This document shows positions 7,995 to 16,400 of a stretch of 64,000 nt of DNA, piece after piece. Source of the stretch: Chromatiales bacterium. GTDB lineage: Bacteria; Pseudomonadota; Gammaproteobacteria; Steroidobacterales; GCA-2729495. How positions within the stretch are numbered: the first letter of the stretch is position 1; every line of letters begins with the position of its first letter. The notes below the pieces were generated by a model. The model had not been told where the DNA came from and ran no database searches. It saw nothing but the letters and a program-made list of their open reading frames with translations. The stretch is taken from positions 30,824-94,823 of the forward strand of contig JAEUQA010000055.1 of the NCBI GenBank assembly GCA_016789845.1, read 5' to 3'. Position numbers and translations under genes: made by a program.

Positions 7995-9281
7995 TCAGCG
8001 CGCTGCCGGCGCCGCGTCCGGCAGGGGCGTGGCGCTGGCGCCCGTGGTGGCAGCCGTGCCGGGCGGCTCGGGAACGGGAAGCCCCGTCTCGGCGGAATAG
8101 ATTTCACGCAGGAGCCGCCGCCACTCGGTGTAGCGCGCCTCAGCCGTCCCGGTGAGCCGGCGCGTCTGCCCCTCCACCTCGACGACGAGCGGCTCGGCCT
8201 CCGCATTGAAGCCGGCGCCCGCTTCCTTGAGCGCGTCGCGGCTCACGTTCGACTCGGCGCGCTTCTCGAGCGCGCTCTTGATGCCCTCGAAGCCGCCGTA
8301 GACTCCGGCCATGGTGATCGCGCCGTTGTCCCCGCCACCGCTCTCGTAGAGCACGGCGGCGAGCAGGGCCAGCGCGCCGGCGGTGCCGCGGATGAACGCG
8401 GACCGGCGCAGGTCCTGGTAGCGGATCATTTCCTCCCGCGACATCTTCCGCCAGTCCTCGTAGGGCTTGCCGAGCTCGTAGTAGAGGTTCGCGTAGTACT
8501 CGTTCAGGGTGTCGGCCAGCGCGTATTCCCGCTCGCGCACGGCGCGCATCCGGGCGACCATGGGATCGTCGGCCGCCGGCAGCCGGCGCAGCCTGTAGTT
8601 GCCGGACTTGTCCTGCTCCAGGGTCCCGGCGAACGCTGCCGGCACGAGGACCGCGCCATAACGGAGCTCCGCGACGTTGCGCACCGTGGCCAGGTCCTTC
8701 GAAGACATGCCCTTGCGGGTCTTCAGGAGGTCGTTGGCGATCTCGTTGTAGAGGCTCTGGTAGGGATCCTGGCCCGCCTCCCGGTATTTCGAGTAGGCCT
8801 TCTCGGGAACGGTCGTCGAGTACTTCCTGTTCAGCCATTCGCGGCCGGTGGCGTCCCAGGCCCCCACCCGCAGCACGACCTCGAGGCCGTCCGACTTGTC
8901 GATGCGGCCCCAGACGGTGAGGTCAACGGCGTCCGAGCGCTCCGGCACCACCCACACGGAACCCCACTGGCCGCTGGACTCCAGGGTGGTCTTCAGCTGG
9001 TAGGGCATGTAGCGCGCCTCGGCCTGGCGCACCTCGGGGAAGATCAGCTTCTTCTCGTCCGGCTGGCTGCCCGCCTCGATGCCGGCATCGAACAGGATGA
9101 TCCCTACGTCCAGGCGCTCCGCATCCGGCAGTTCACCGGCGGCCCGCACGAGGTCCGTCTGCTCGTAGTCGATGGTGCGGCCCACGGAACAGCCGCCCAG
9201 CGCCGTGGCCAGCAACGCCAGCAGCGCGGCGGGCCGGCTCACGCGCGCAAGCGGCGACACCAGGCGCGATGCAGCGATCAT
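7995..9281 (-). CDS. Lipoprotein, unknown function
   Basis: 428 residues. An N-terminal signal ends in a lipobox (ALLATALGGC, Cys near residue 31), so the protein should be lipidated and periplasmic or outer-membrane bound. The body is mixed alpha/beta, with a helical middle (YYELGKPYEDWRKMSREEM) and a short hydrophobic, glycine-rich segment (TAGALALLAAVLYESGGG). I recognise no family. The ATG overlaps the stop of the upstream low-complexity lipoprotein by four bases, and the kinase-like gene follows 25 bases downstream. Three consecutive lipoproteins ahead of the kinase and channel genes suggest an envelope-spanning complex. Confidence 0.75.
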   Translation of the reverse strand: MIAASRLVSPLARVSRPAALLALLATALGGCSVGRTIDYEQTDLVRAAGELPDAERLDVGIILFDAGIEAGSQPDEKKLIFPEVRQAEARYMPYQLKTTLESSGQWGSVWVVPERSDAVDLTVWGRIDKSDGLEVVLRVGAWDATGREWLNRKYSTTVPEKAYSKYREAGQDPYQSLYNEIANDLLKTRKGMSSKDLATVRNVAELRYGAVLVPAAFAGTLEQDKSGNYRLRRLPAADDPMVARMRAVREREYALADTLNEYYANLYYELGKPYEDWRKMSREEMIRYQDLRRSAFIRGTAGALALLAAVLYESGGGDNGAITMAGVYGGFEGIKSALEKRAESNVSRDALKEAGAGFNAEAEPLVVEVEGQTRRLTGTAEARYTEWRRLLREIYSAETGLPVPEPPGTAATTGASATPLPDAAPAAR

Positions 9282-10249
9282 TTCTTCTTTATGCCCATGA
9301 CCTTCCGGTACTCGTTCCAGAGCGCGTCGCGAATCGCCGGGTCCTTCTCGGCCATGGCGGCCTCGCGCAATTGCCTGGCAACCTGGTCTTCGCCGGAACC
9401 GTCCCGGGGGATGTCTGACGGCAGCGAGTCGCCGGCACCGCCAGGACCTCCGGCGCCGGCCTGGCCACCGGCACCAGCCGTATCGGGGGCCGGCGTGCCG
9501 GAGCCCGCGCCACCGGTGCCCGCCGGCTTCCCGTCGGCGCCGGTGCCGCCAGCGGTGTCGTCCGGGGTCCCGGGTTCGCCGTCGGGGCCCACGCCGGCGT
9601 CACCCGCCTGGCCGCCAGCCTGGCCCTTGCCAGTACCAGTACCCGAGCGCTTGCCCGCGGTGGAGGCGCCCGGCTCGCCGCCAATCCCGCCGGGCGAGCC
9701 GATCCCGCCGATGCCCCCCATTGCACCGGTGCTGCCCATGCCGCCCATCCCCGGCACTGACACGCTGACGTTCGGGCCACCGGCCGTCCGGACGGAGGTG
9801 CTGTCGCTCTGCTGACGCGTTTCCGCGGCCCGGCCGGAGCCCTGGCCCGATTTCGCCATGGCCTCCCGCTCGCGGCCGATCTCGCCGTCGAAGTCGCCCA
9901 GGGATTTATCAAAGACGGCGCCGGGATCTCCTGCGGAGCCACTCCCCGCACTGCCACCGGCCGGCAGGGACCCGGTAGTGGCCGTTCCGGACGGGGCGCT
10001 CCCCGCACCGGCGGCCTGGCCGGCGCCGGATGACGTCGAGCCGGATACGCCCGACGAGCTCTTTGAGCCGCCCGACCCGCTCGGGCTGCTGGAGCCGCTG
10101 GTTCCGCTGGTCGTGCCGCTGCCGGGGAGACCCGCGCCGGAGGCGCCGGTCGTGCCGGCCGGCGGCTGCATGGCCGAGTTGCTGCAGGCGGCCAGTGCCA
10201 GGAGCGTCGCCAGCACAGTGACTCGATTGACCGTCCGTTTCGCGTCCAT
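9278..10249 (-). CDS. Low-complexity Gly/Ser/Thr-rich lipoprotein
   Basis: 323 residues. A signal peptide with lipobox (LATLLALAAC, Cys near 22) is followed by about 230 residues of Gly, Ser, Thr, Ala and Pro with no predicted fold. A conserved-looking charged helix ends the protein (EDQVARQLREAAMAEKDPA, then WNEYRKVMGIKKK). The layout suggests a lipid-anchored flexible tether carrying a helical binding peptide. It starts 91 bases after the upstream lipoprotein gene, with a possible -10 element (TATACT) about 30 bases before the ATG. It overlaps the next gene by four bases. Function unknown. Confidence 0.7.
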   Translation of the reverse strand: MDAKRTVNRVTVLATLLALAACSNSAMQPPAGTTGASGAGLPGSGTTSGTSGSSSPSGSGGSKSSSGVSGSTSSGAGQAAGAGSAPSGTATTGSLPAGGSAGSGSAGDPGAVFDKSLGDFDGEIGREREAMAKSGQGSGRAAETRQQSDSTSVRTAGGPNVSVSVPGMGGMGSTGAMGGIGGIGSPGGIGGEPGASTAGKRSGTGTGKGQAGGQAGDAGVGPDGEPGTPDDTAGGTGADGKPAGTGGAGSGTPAPDTAGAGGQAGAGGPGGAGDSLPSDIPRDGSGEDQVARQLREAAMAEKDPAIRDALWNEYRKVMGIKKK

Positions 10250-10278
10250 GAATTGCGGGCCGGTGGGAGGTGCTATTC

Positions 10279-10284
10279 AGTATA
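10279..10284 (-). promoter_or_regulatory. Possible -10 element (TATACT) for the downstream minus-strand operon
   Basis: On the minus strand this reads TATACT, one mismatch from the sigma-70 consensus and about 30 bases before the ATG at 10249, in an otherwise very GC-rich gap. No good -35 box is visible at 17 bases. It could serve the eight genes from 10249 leftwards independently of the lipoprotein gene at 11012. Confidence 0.35.
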
Positions 10285-10340
10285 ACGCCCGCCCCGTCGG
10301 TGGGACCGTGGCGCCGTGCCGTCCGCCTTAAGTTCAGTGG

Positions 10341-11012
10341 TCAGGGCGGCGCTGCGCTGCGTGGCAGCCCGGCGTAGATCCGGTCGGCGGCGGTGGCCGA
10401 CACCTGCTGGAAGGTCACCGGCCTTTCGCTCACGGACTCGAAGGCGTAGTTCACCTCGCCGCCCCCCTCCCAGGCCACCGAGCCGGTCTGGCTGTCCCAG
10501 ATCTGCAGGAAGACGCGGATGTTGGCCTGCTTGGTGTCGACGAACCGGAGGCCGATCAGGCTGAAGCGCCCGCGGGACACCTGCTCGAAACTGGCCAGGT
10601 TCAGCTGGGCCAGGTAGCGCACCTGGCCGATCTCGCCGATGCGCTTCAGCAGCGCACCGTCGAGGATGCCGGTCTCCAGGTAGTCCCGGAACATCTGCTT
10701 GTACTCCTGGTCGAGTTCCGCGGCGTTCACGGCGGACAGCACCGCCGGTAGCGGGACGACCCGCAGGTCGGTCCGGCCGGCCTCGAGCCGCGTGGCGAAG
10801 CTCAGGGCAAGGGCCTGCTTGTCGGCCTCGCGGCCCGTGGCCGCGGAGGGGGTGAGGAAGCCGATGCCGCCCGCCACCAGGTCAGCCGCGTCGAGCGCGA
10901 TCTCCTTGTGGGTGATCTTGGCGTCGATCTGCGGCAGCATCGAGCCGCAGCCGGCGAGACCGGAGCCGAGCAGCGCCAGCAGCATCGCGTTCCTGAAAGT
11001 CATTCGCGCCAT
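10341..11012 (-). CDS. Lipoprotein, unknown function, first gene of the cluster
   Basis: 223 residues with a signal peptide and lipobox (LALLGSGLAGC, Cys near 22). The mature part alternates strands and helices and ends with a region typical of envelope lipoproteins that report on folding or complex assembly (VRYLAQLNLASFEQV, then RVFLQIWDSQTGSVAWEGGGE). That resembles the periplasmic alpha/beta fold of TolB-N or CsgG-like proteins, but I cannot name a family. It is transcribed divergently from the MaoC gene at 11123. A 91-base gap separates it from the next lipoprotein gene, so it may have its own transcript. Confidence 0.7.
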   Translation of the reverse strand: MARMTFRNAMLLALLGSGLAGCGSMLPQIDAKITHKEIALDAADLVAGGIGFLTPSAATGREADKQALALSFATRLEAGRTDLRVVPLPAVLSAVNAAELDQEYKQMFRDYLETGILDGALLKRIGEIGQVRYLAQLNLASFEQVSRGRFSLIGLRFVDTKQANIRVFLQIWDSQTGSVAWEGGGEVNYAFESVSERPVTFQQVSATAADRIYAGLPRSAAPP

Positions 11013-11055
11013 CCACTTTCGTCCAGTCGCGGATTCTGCCAGAGCCGGGGCACTC

Positions 11056-11064
11056 TGCTAGCAT
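11056..11064 (+). promoter_or_regulatory. Extended -10 element TGC-TAGCAT before the MaoC gene
   Basis: TGCTAGCAT matches the extended -10 pattern TGnTAnnnT. It lies 59 bases before the ATG at 11123 in the divergent gap. The identical nine bases occur before the antitoxin gene (49048), and close variants precede the genes at 29016 and 59895. Confidence 0.4.
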
Positions 11065-11122
11065 CGCTGCGCCCCAACGCGATGCGGCGCCGGGGCGTTC
11101 ATTCAACACCGGAGCACCAGCC

Positions 11123-11590
11123 ATGGCCCTCACCGAGGCCCTCGAGTCCCTGCAGTCCCGCGTGGGCCAGGAAATCCACACCAGCGACTGGCTGACCATC
11201 GACCAGGCCATGATCGACGGCTTCGCCAACGCCACCCGGGACCGCCAGTGGATCCACGTGGACCCGGCGCGCGCCGCCGCGGAATCCCCCTACGGCAAGA
11301 CCATCGCCCACGGCTACCTCACGCTGTCGCTCTACCCGGCCCTGCGCGGGCTCGTGGACGCGGGCAAGCCCCTGGCGCCCGGGGTGAAGCGCGTCATCAA
11401 CTACGGCATCAACAAGCTGCGCTTCCCGAATGCCGTCGTGGCCGGCAGCCGCATCCGGGCCCACTGCACCCTGGTGTCCGTCGCGGAGGCGAAGGGCAGC
11501 ATCGAGCTCGTGGAGGAATACTCCGTCGAGATCGAGGGCCAGGACCGGCCCGCCTGCGTCGCCGAGTGCGTCATGCGGCTCTATTTCTGA
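11123..11590 (+). CDS. MaoC-like (R)-specific enoyl-CoA hydratase / dehydratase
   Basis: 155 residues, the normal length of single hot-dog MaoC/NodN proteins. The hydratase motif is present: FANATRDRQWIHVDP (Asp and His), then SPYGKTIAHGYLTLSL. The reaction is hydration of 2-enoyl-CoA or dehydration of 3-hydroxyacyl-CoA in the cytoplasm. The next gene, an enoyl-CoA hydratase/isomerase, starts 13 bases downstream, so both probably act on the same acyl-CoA pathway. The ATG at 11123 is preceded by GGAGCACCAGCC. Confidence 0.9.
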   Translation: MALTEALESLQSRVGQEIHTSDWLTIDQAMIDGFANATRDRQWIHVDPARAAAESPYGKTIAHGYLTLSLYPALRGLVDAGKPLAPGVKRVINYGINKLRFPNAVVAGSRIRAHCTLVSVAEAKGSIELVEEYSVEIEGQDRPACVAECVMRLYF

Positions 11591-11603
11591 TCCGGCTGCA
11601 ACC

Positions 11604-12407
11604 TTGAGCGACATCCTCCTCATCGACCACCGGGGTGGCCGGCTGCAGGTCACCATCAACCGGCCGGAACGGCGCAACGCGCTGTCGCTCGAGCTGCTCG
11701 ACCGGCTCGGGGAAGCCTTCACGCGCTGCGCCGCGGACCCCACGCTGAAGTGCGCCGTGCTGACGGCCACCGGCGACCGGTGCTTCGCCGCCGGCGGCGA
11801 CCTGAAGGAACTGGATGCCGTGCGCAGCGAGGCCGACACCCTCGCCATGTCCCGGCGGGCCCGCGCGGCGCTGGACGCCGTCCGCCGCTTCCCGGTGCCC
11901 GTCATCGCGGCGCTGAATGGCCATGCACTCGGCGGCGGCGCGGAGCTGGCCATGGCCTGCGACCTGCGCGTCGCCACGCCCCAGGCCGAACTGGGCTTCC
12001 TGCAGGCCCAGCTCAACGTGACGACGGCCTGGGGTGGCGGGATCGACGTGCTGGCACTGCTGGGTCCGTCCCGGGGCCTCGCGCTGCTGCTGGAGGCCCG
12101 GCGCATCCCCGCCGCCGAGGCCCTCCAGCTTGGCCTGCTGCAGCGGGTCTGTGGGCCCCATGAAGCGCTGGCGGACTGCACGGACCGGTTGCTGGCACCC
12201 CTGTTGCAACGACCGGTCCAGGTGCTGCGCGCCTACAAGGCGCTTGCCCTCGAGGCCCGCCTCGCGCTTCACGAGCGGCTGGCAGCCGTCGAGGAGCAGG
12301 GCTTCACCGGGACCTGGATCCACGCCGATCACTGGTCCGCCGCCGAACAGGCCCTGGCCCCGCGGCCGCCGGACGAGCGCCGCGGAACGGGGCCCCGCGA
12401 AGCGTAG
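11604..12407 (+). CDS. Enoyl-CoA hydratase/isomerase (crotonase) family protein
   Basis: 267 residues from a TTG at 11604 (LSDILLIDHRGGRLQV), the first start after the MaoC stop that gives the family's usual length. Crotonase features: NRPERRNALS, the CoA-binding oxyanion-hole segment FAAGGDLKEL, and ALNGHALGGGAELAMACDLR. The glutamate used by hydratases in the next helix is replaced in a region reading LGFLQAQLNVTTAWGGG, which fits isomerase, decarboxylase or lyase members such as methylglutaconyl-CoA hydratase-like proteins better than classical hydratase. The substrate is not determined. Its TAG stop lies inside a REP-like element. Confidence 0.85.
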   Translation: MSDILLIDHRGGRLQVTINRPERRNALSLELLDRLGEAFTRCAADPTLKCAVLTATGDRCFAAGGDLKELDAVRSEADTLAMSRRARAALDAVRRFPVPVIAALNGHALGGGAELAMACDLRVATPQAELGFLQAQLNVTTAWGGGIDVLALLGPSRGLALLLEARRIPAAEALQLGLLQRVCGPHEALADCTDRLLAPLLQRPVQVLRAYKALALEARLALHERLAAVEEQGFTGTWIHADHWSAAEQALAPRPPDERRGTGPREA

Positions 12408-12427
12408 CAGCGGCGACCGCCGCGACC
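12404..12427 (+). repeat. REP-like element with TAG stop (GTAGCAGCGGCGACC...)
   Basis: 24 bases able to fold through GCGGCGACCGCCGC. Bases 12405-12407 are the stop codon of the enoyl-CoA hydratase gene. Apart from one base it is identical to the copy at 48929-48952 and is related to the longer palindromes at 43136, 46349 and 62937. Confidence 0.7.
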
Positions 12428-12449
12428 TGGCTCTCCAGCCTCGCGCGGC

Positions 12450-13331
12450 TCAGGTCCCGGGCTGCCAGTCGCTGTGCAGTGCCAGGCGCCACATCAGGCG
12501 TTGCCCGGTGTAGTCGGAATTGGGGCTGTGCTGCACGGCCCGGTTGTCCCACAGCATCAGTGAATTGTTGCGATAGCGGAACCGGCAGCAGTACACGTCG
12601 CGGACCGAATGGCGCTTCAGCATGGTCAGAACCGCGTCGCTCTCGTCACGGTTCAGGCCCTTGATGGCGATGGTCCAGGCCTGGTTCAGGTAGAGCATCT
12701 TCCGGCCGGTTTCCGGGTGCCTGCAGACCAGCGGGTGCTCCGTCTGCGGAAACTTCTGCCGCATCTTCCAGAGCATCTCGATGGCGCCGACCGTGGCCGC
12801 GGAGTGATGGCCGGAATTCAGGCCGTACTGCAGGACATCGTGGATGGCCACCTTGTCGTCCAGGAAGGCCTGCATTGCCGGCGACAGGCCCTCGTAGGAC
12901 AGGTAGTTGCTGGCGAAGAGCGTGTCGCCGCCGGCGGCAGGCACGTCCCTGGCGTAGAGCATCGCGCCCATGCTCGGGTTGCGCTGGTAAGTGTGGTCCG
13001 CGTGCCAGCCCAGGTTCTGGGTCGACAGGGTCTTGCCGTTCTTCGGGGCGCCGCGCAGGTAGAAGACGCCGGGCACCTCGCCCCGGTGCGGCAGGAAGGG
13101 CTCGTCCTCGAGCTTGGCAAAACGCTGGCCGAAGGCCGCGAACTGCTCCTGGGTGAGGACCTGGTCGTGGAACATCACCGCGGAGTAGTCGAGGAAGGCC
13201 TGGTGGATTTGCGCGAACTCCCCGTCGGACAGGTTCGCCAGATCGACGCCGAAGATCTCGCAGCCGAGGGCGCCCGTGAGTGGGCGAATTTCCATGCGGT
13301 CTGCCGCGATGCGCTCTGCCGTAGCTGCCAT
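12450..13331 (-). CDS. TauD/TfdA-family Fe(II)/2-oxoglutarate dioxygenase
   Basis: 293 residues, the length of taurine dioxygenase. The iron ligands are visible as the facial triad: WHADHT (His110, Asp112) and VQHSPNSDY (His near 268). The downstream arginine that binds 2-oxoglutarate lies in GQRLMWRLAL. Members hydroxylate taurine, alkylsulfates, 2,4-D, carnitine precursors or other small acids; the substrate cannot be read here and no sulfonate transport genes are adjacent. The gene stands alone and has a clear sigma-70-like promoter overlapped by a 20-base palindrome, so it is probably under repressor control. Confidence 0.88.
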   Translation of the reverse strand: MAATAERIAADRMEIRPLTGALGCEIFGVDLANLSDGEFAQIHQAFLDYSAVMFHDQVLTQEQFAAFGQRFAKLEDEPFLPHRGEVPGVFYLRGAPKNGKTLSTQNLGWHADHTYQRNPSMGAMLYARDVPAAGGDTLFASNYLSYEGLSPAMQAFLDDKVAIHDVLQYGLNSGHHSAATVGAIEMLWKMRQKFPQTEHPLVCRHPETGRKMLYLNQAWTIAIKGLNRDESDAVLTMLKRHSVRDVYCCRFRYRNNSLMLWDNRAVQHSPNSDYTGQRLMWRLALHSDWQPGT

Positions 13332-13373
13332 GGTGGTTCCTGCGTTTGAAGGGCCGGACCGGCCGGAGGGGCA

Positions 13374-13402
13374 AAGATACTATTGTCATGTTGACATGAC
13401 AA
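13374..13402 (-). promoter_or_regulatory. Promoter with overlapping palindromic operator upstream of the TauD-like gene
   Basis: On the minus strand: -35 TTGTCA (13397-13402), a 17-base spacer, and -10 TATCTT (13374-13379). A perfect inverted repeat, TTGTCATGT-TG-ACATGACAA (13383-13402), covers the -35 box and most of the spacer. Binding there would block RNA polymerase, the usual arrangement for a TetR-, GntR- or MarR-type repressor. No regulator gene is adjacent. The ATG follows at 13331. Confidence 0.6.
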
Positions 13403-13412
13403 CCGGCCACGC

Positions 13413-13430
13413 GGGGCCGGCGACGGCCCC
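13413..13430 (-). terminator. GC hairpin downstream of the giant autotransporter gene
   Basis: GGGGCC-GGCGAC-GGCCCC forms a 6-bp GC stem 56 bases beyond the autotransporter stop. No U-run follows on the minus strand, so it is at best a weak or Rho-assisted terminator. A T-run at 13442-13449 lies on the autotransporter side and would help only plus-strand transcripts, of which none is evident. Confidence 0.25.
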
Positions 13431-13486
13431 ACCTAACGCCTTGTTTTTTCTCGCGGCGCTGCGGCTACTGGCCGATCGCCGGCGGG

Positions 13487-16400
13487 TCAGAAGCGAATGG
13501 AGAGACGCGCACCGTAGTACTGCTCGTCGTAGTCGCCGTTGTACTGCCCGCGGTAGTCCAGGGACAGCTGCGCGCGGTCGCCACGCCAGGCCACCCCGGC
13601 GCCGAGCACCGTGCTCGACGGCGCCAGGTCCCGGTCATCCAGCGTGAACGGCGAGCCTGGGGCCCCCGCGTAGGTGTAGCTGATGGTCGTGTCATCGATG
13701 CCGAAGTCATAGTTCAGGGCCAGCGACGCGTGCCAGTCGAGGACCGAGCCACCCAGGCGCTGGAGCCGGGACAACCGGCCGCCTAGCTCGCCCCGCAGTG
13801 CGTCCGTGCTGCGGGCGGCGACGACCTGGTTCAGGCTGCCCGCGCCCGACTCCTCGAACGCGTCCTCCTCCAGGTGGTAGTAATAGAGGGAGACGTAGGG
13901 CTCCACCGACCAGGCATCCAGCGCGAAGTCCACGCCGCCACTCAGGAACGCGGACCAGGTGTCGCCGTCGTGGGCGCTGGTGGCCACGCCCTCGACCTCG
14001 CCGACCACCAGCACGCGGGAGTTGTCGAAGGACTGCTTGCCCCAGGACAGGCCGCCTTCGAGGTAGGGGCCGTCCCCGAACCAGGTGGCGTAGACCGAGC
14101 CGGACCAGGAGTCGACGCTGCCGCGGCCGTCGACGGAATCCACGTCCACGTCCGTGTCGGAGCGCCCGTAGCTCAGGCCGGCGATCCAGCGTTCGCCGAG
14201 CCTGAGGTCATAGCCGGCCTGGAAGCCGCCGGTGTCGGTGTCGAAGGCCGAGTAGCCTTCGATGGCATCGTAGTCGCCCTCCGCGGCAACCCCGACCAGC
14301 CAGGCCTGGGAGCGGGCCGCGGGCCGCGACGCGGGCAGGCTGGCGACCGGATCGGCGCTGGCAGCCAGCTGCCACGTCCCCGTCGCATCACCCAGGTAGC
14401 TGGTCATGACCAGCCGGGGCGTAGAGCTGAAGCCGAAGCTGCTCGTGCCGTTGCTCGCGAAGTCAAAAGACATCCCGCCGCTGACGGCCTGCACGTCGGG
14501 CAACTTCCGGTACAGATTCCGCGAGGCCGCCAGGTGACCCTGCAGCAGGAGCGTCATCTGCTGCGCAATGGCAAGGGTGCTGGTGGTGGTCACCAGGTTC
14601 GCGTCGGGGGACAGGCTGGCGAAGGCGCGGTCGAAACCACCCTCCATGGACTGCAGGGAGCCGAGCGCGTCCAGGAACCCGCCGCTGGCACGCCCGGCAA
14701 GGCCATCCAGGTTCCTCGCCACCCGCCGGTACAGCGGGTTGGCCGTCACCGAGTCGAAGGACGGGACGTTCGCCACCACGTCCACCAGGCTCGCCGTCTG
14801 TTCCAGCTCGAAGCTGAGCAGCGGCCGGGCTTCCGGCAGCGCCACCGCGGCGAAGGAGCCGGTGACGCCGTCGCCGGTGGCCACCAGGGTGTAACGCGAG
14901 CCGTCGGCAATGAACCGGGCGCCGCTGCGCTCCACTGCGATGGCGCCAGCGAGCACCGCGCCACCGTCCAGGTCGAGCTGGCCATTGCGCCCGTCGGCGT
15001 AGATCCGGGTGGAGAAGTCGCCATCCGGGTCAAACTGGTAGCTGCCGGGGAGATGCAGGGTGCCCTCCTCGATCGCCAGGCTCTGCACCGTGGCGAGTGA
15101 TGGCAGGGCGTACGTGCCCGGACCGGTCTTGGCGGCCCGCTCGATGCCGAGGGGCGTCCCGGCGAAGCTGCCGGCGCCGGCGAGCACCAGGGTGTCGGTG
15201 CCGGCGCCAGCGTCGGCGTTCAGCAGCGCCCCGCCCGCGTCGCGGATGACGGGCGTCCCGCTGAGGGTAAGGATGTCGTCGCCATCGCCAAGGCTCACGC
15301 TGCCGGTGATGACCGAGCCGTCACCCAGGAACAACTGGTCATTGCCGGCGCCGGTATCGATGCCCAGGGCCGCGGAGCCCACGCCGTTCTGGAAGATCAG
15401 GGCGGACAGGGAGCCAGTATTCCGGACGATGTCATTGCCGTCGCCGGTGAGGATGCCCGCGGCCGAGACCAGGCCGCCGGCAACCCCGTCCCAGGCCTCC
15501 ACGCTGATGCTGCCGTTGTTCTCCACCACGTCGTCGCCGGCGCCGGTCTCGATGCCGACCGCGCGGGACGAGAAGTTGATGGTGATGACCTGGCTGTTCT
15601 CCTGCCGGACGTCCGCGACGAACTGGCCGGCTCGCGGGTCATTGCGGATCTCTGGCCGCGCGACGACCACGATGCTGCCGTCGTTGGTGATCACATTGCT
15701 GCCATCACCGGCCGTGATGCCGGTGGCGTTCGCGGCCAGCGTGGCGGTCGCCCTGCCGATGCCGTCGCCGCCGCCGCCACACCACCAGCCGAAGAACCAG
15801 ATGCAGACGTCGCCGCCGGTGACGTTGACGAGGGCCTGGGCCTGGGGCGCCGCCGTCACGCTGATCTCGCCGTAGTTGCGCACGGTGTCGTCGCCGGCGC
15901 CGAGCGCGATGCCCGTCGCGGTGGCCGTCGCGGTGGCCGACGCCGCGCCGCGCGCGTCACCGAAGGCGTCGCCGTCCGCGGAGACATACATCGCCGCCTC
16001 GGCCTCGGCGCGCACGATGAGTTCACCCCGGTTCTCCACGGTATTGGTGCCGTCACCCAGGCTCATGCCCGTCGCCACCGCGTCGGCGCTACCCGTCGCA
16101 TTGGCATTGCCGTCGCCGTCGAGCCCGTTGCCGTTCGCCGCCGCGTAGCTGGGGAACTCGTCCACCTCGACCTCGATCACCACCGGCTGGATCAGGCCAT
16201 CGGCGAGGAACTCCCAGGACCAGATGTCCACCGGCGGGTTGCTGCCCTCGGGGCCATCGGGGTCCACGGTCTCCACGTTGACGATGTAGTGGCCACCGTC
16301 CACGTCCAGCGCGTTGTTCGGCTCCTGGGCCTCGGGAGGCGACGCGGTCCAGAACACCACGGTACCGTCGGGATACGCGTCGCGGTTCGCCTGGAGGGGC

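Noticed and set aside
740..10249. Type VI secretion accessory locus (FHA plus Ser/Thr kinase)
   Set aside because: No Tss structural, Hcp, VgrG or TagF gene is visible, and the ExbB-like, VWA and SUMF1 genes are not part of that system.
13428..13450. Integron attC-like word (CCTAAC...) with T-run
   Set aside because: No second half-site, no integrase and no cassette structure. The T-run belongs to no evident plus-strand transcript.
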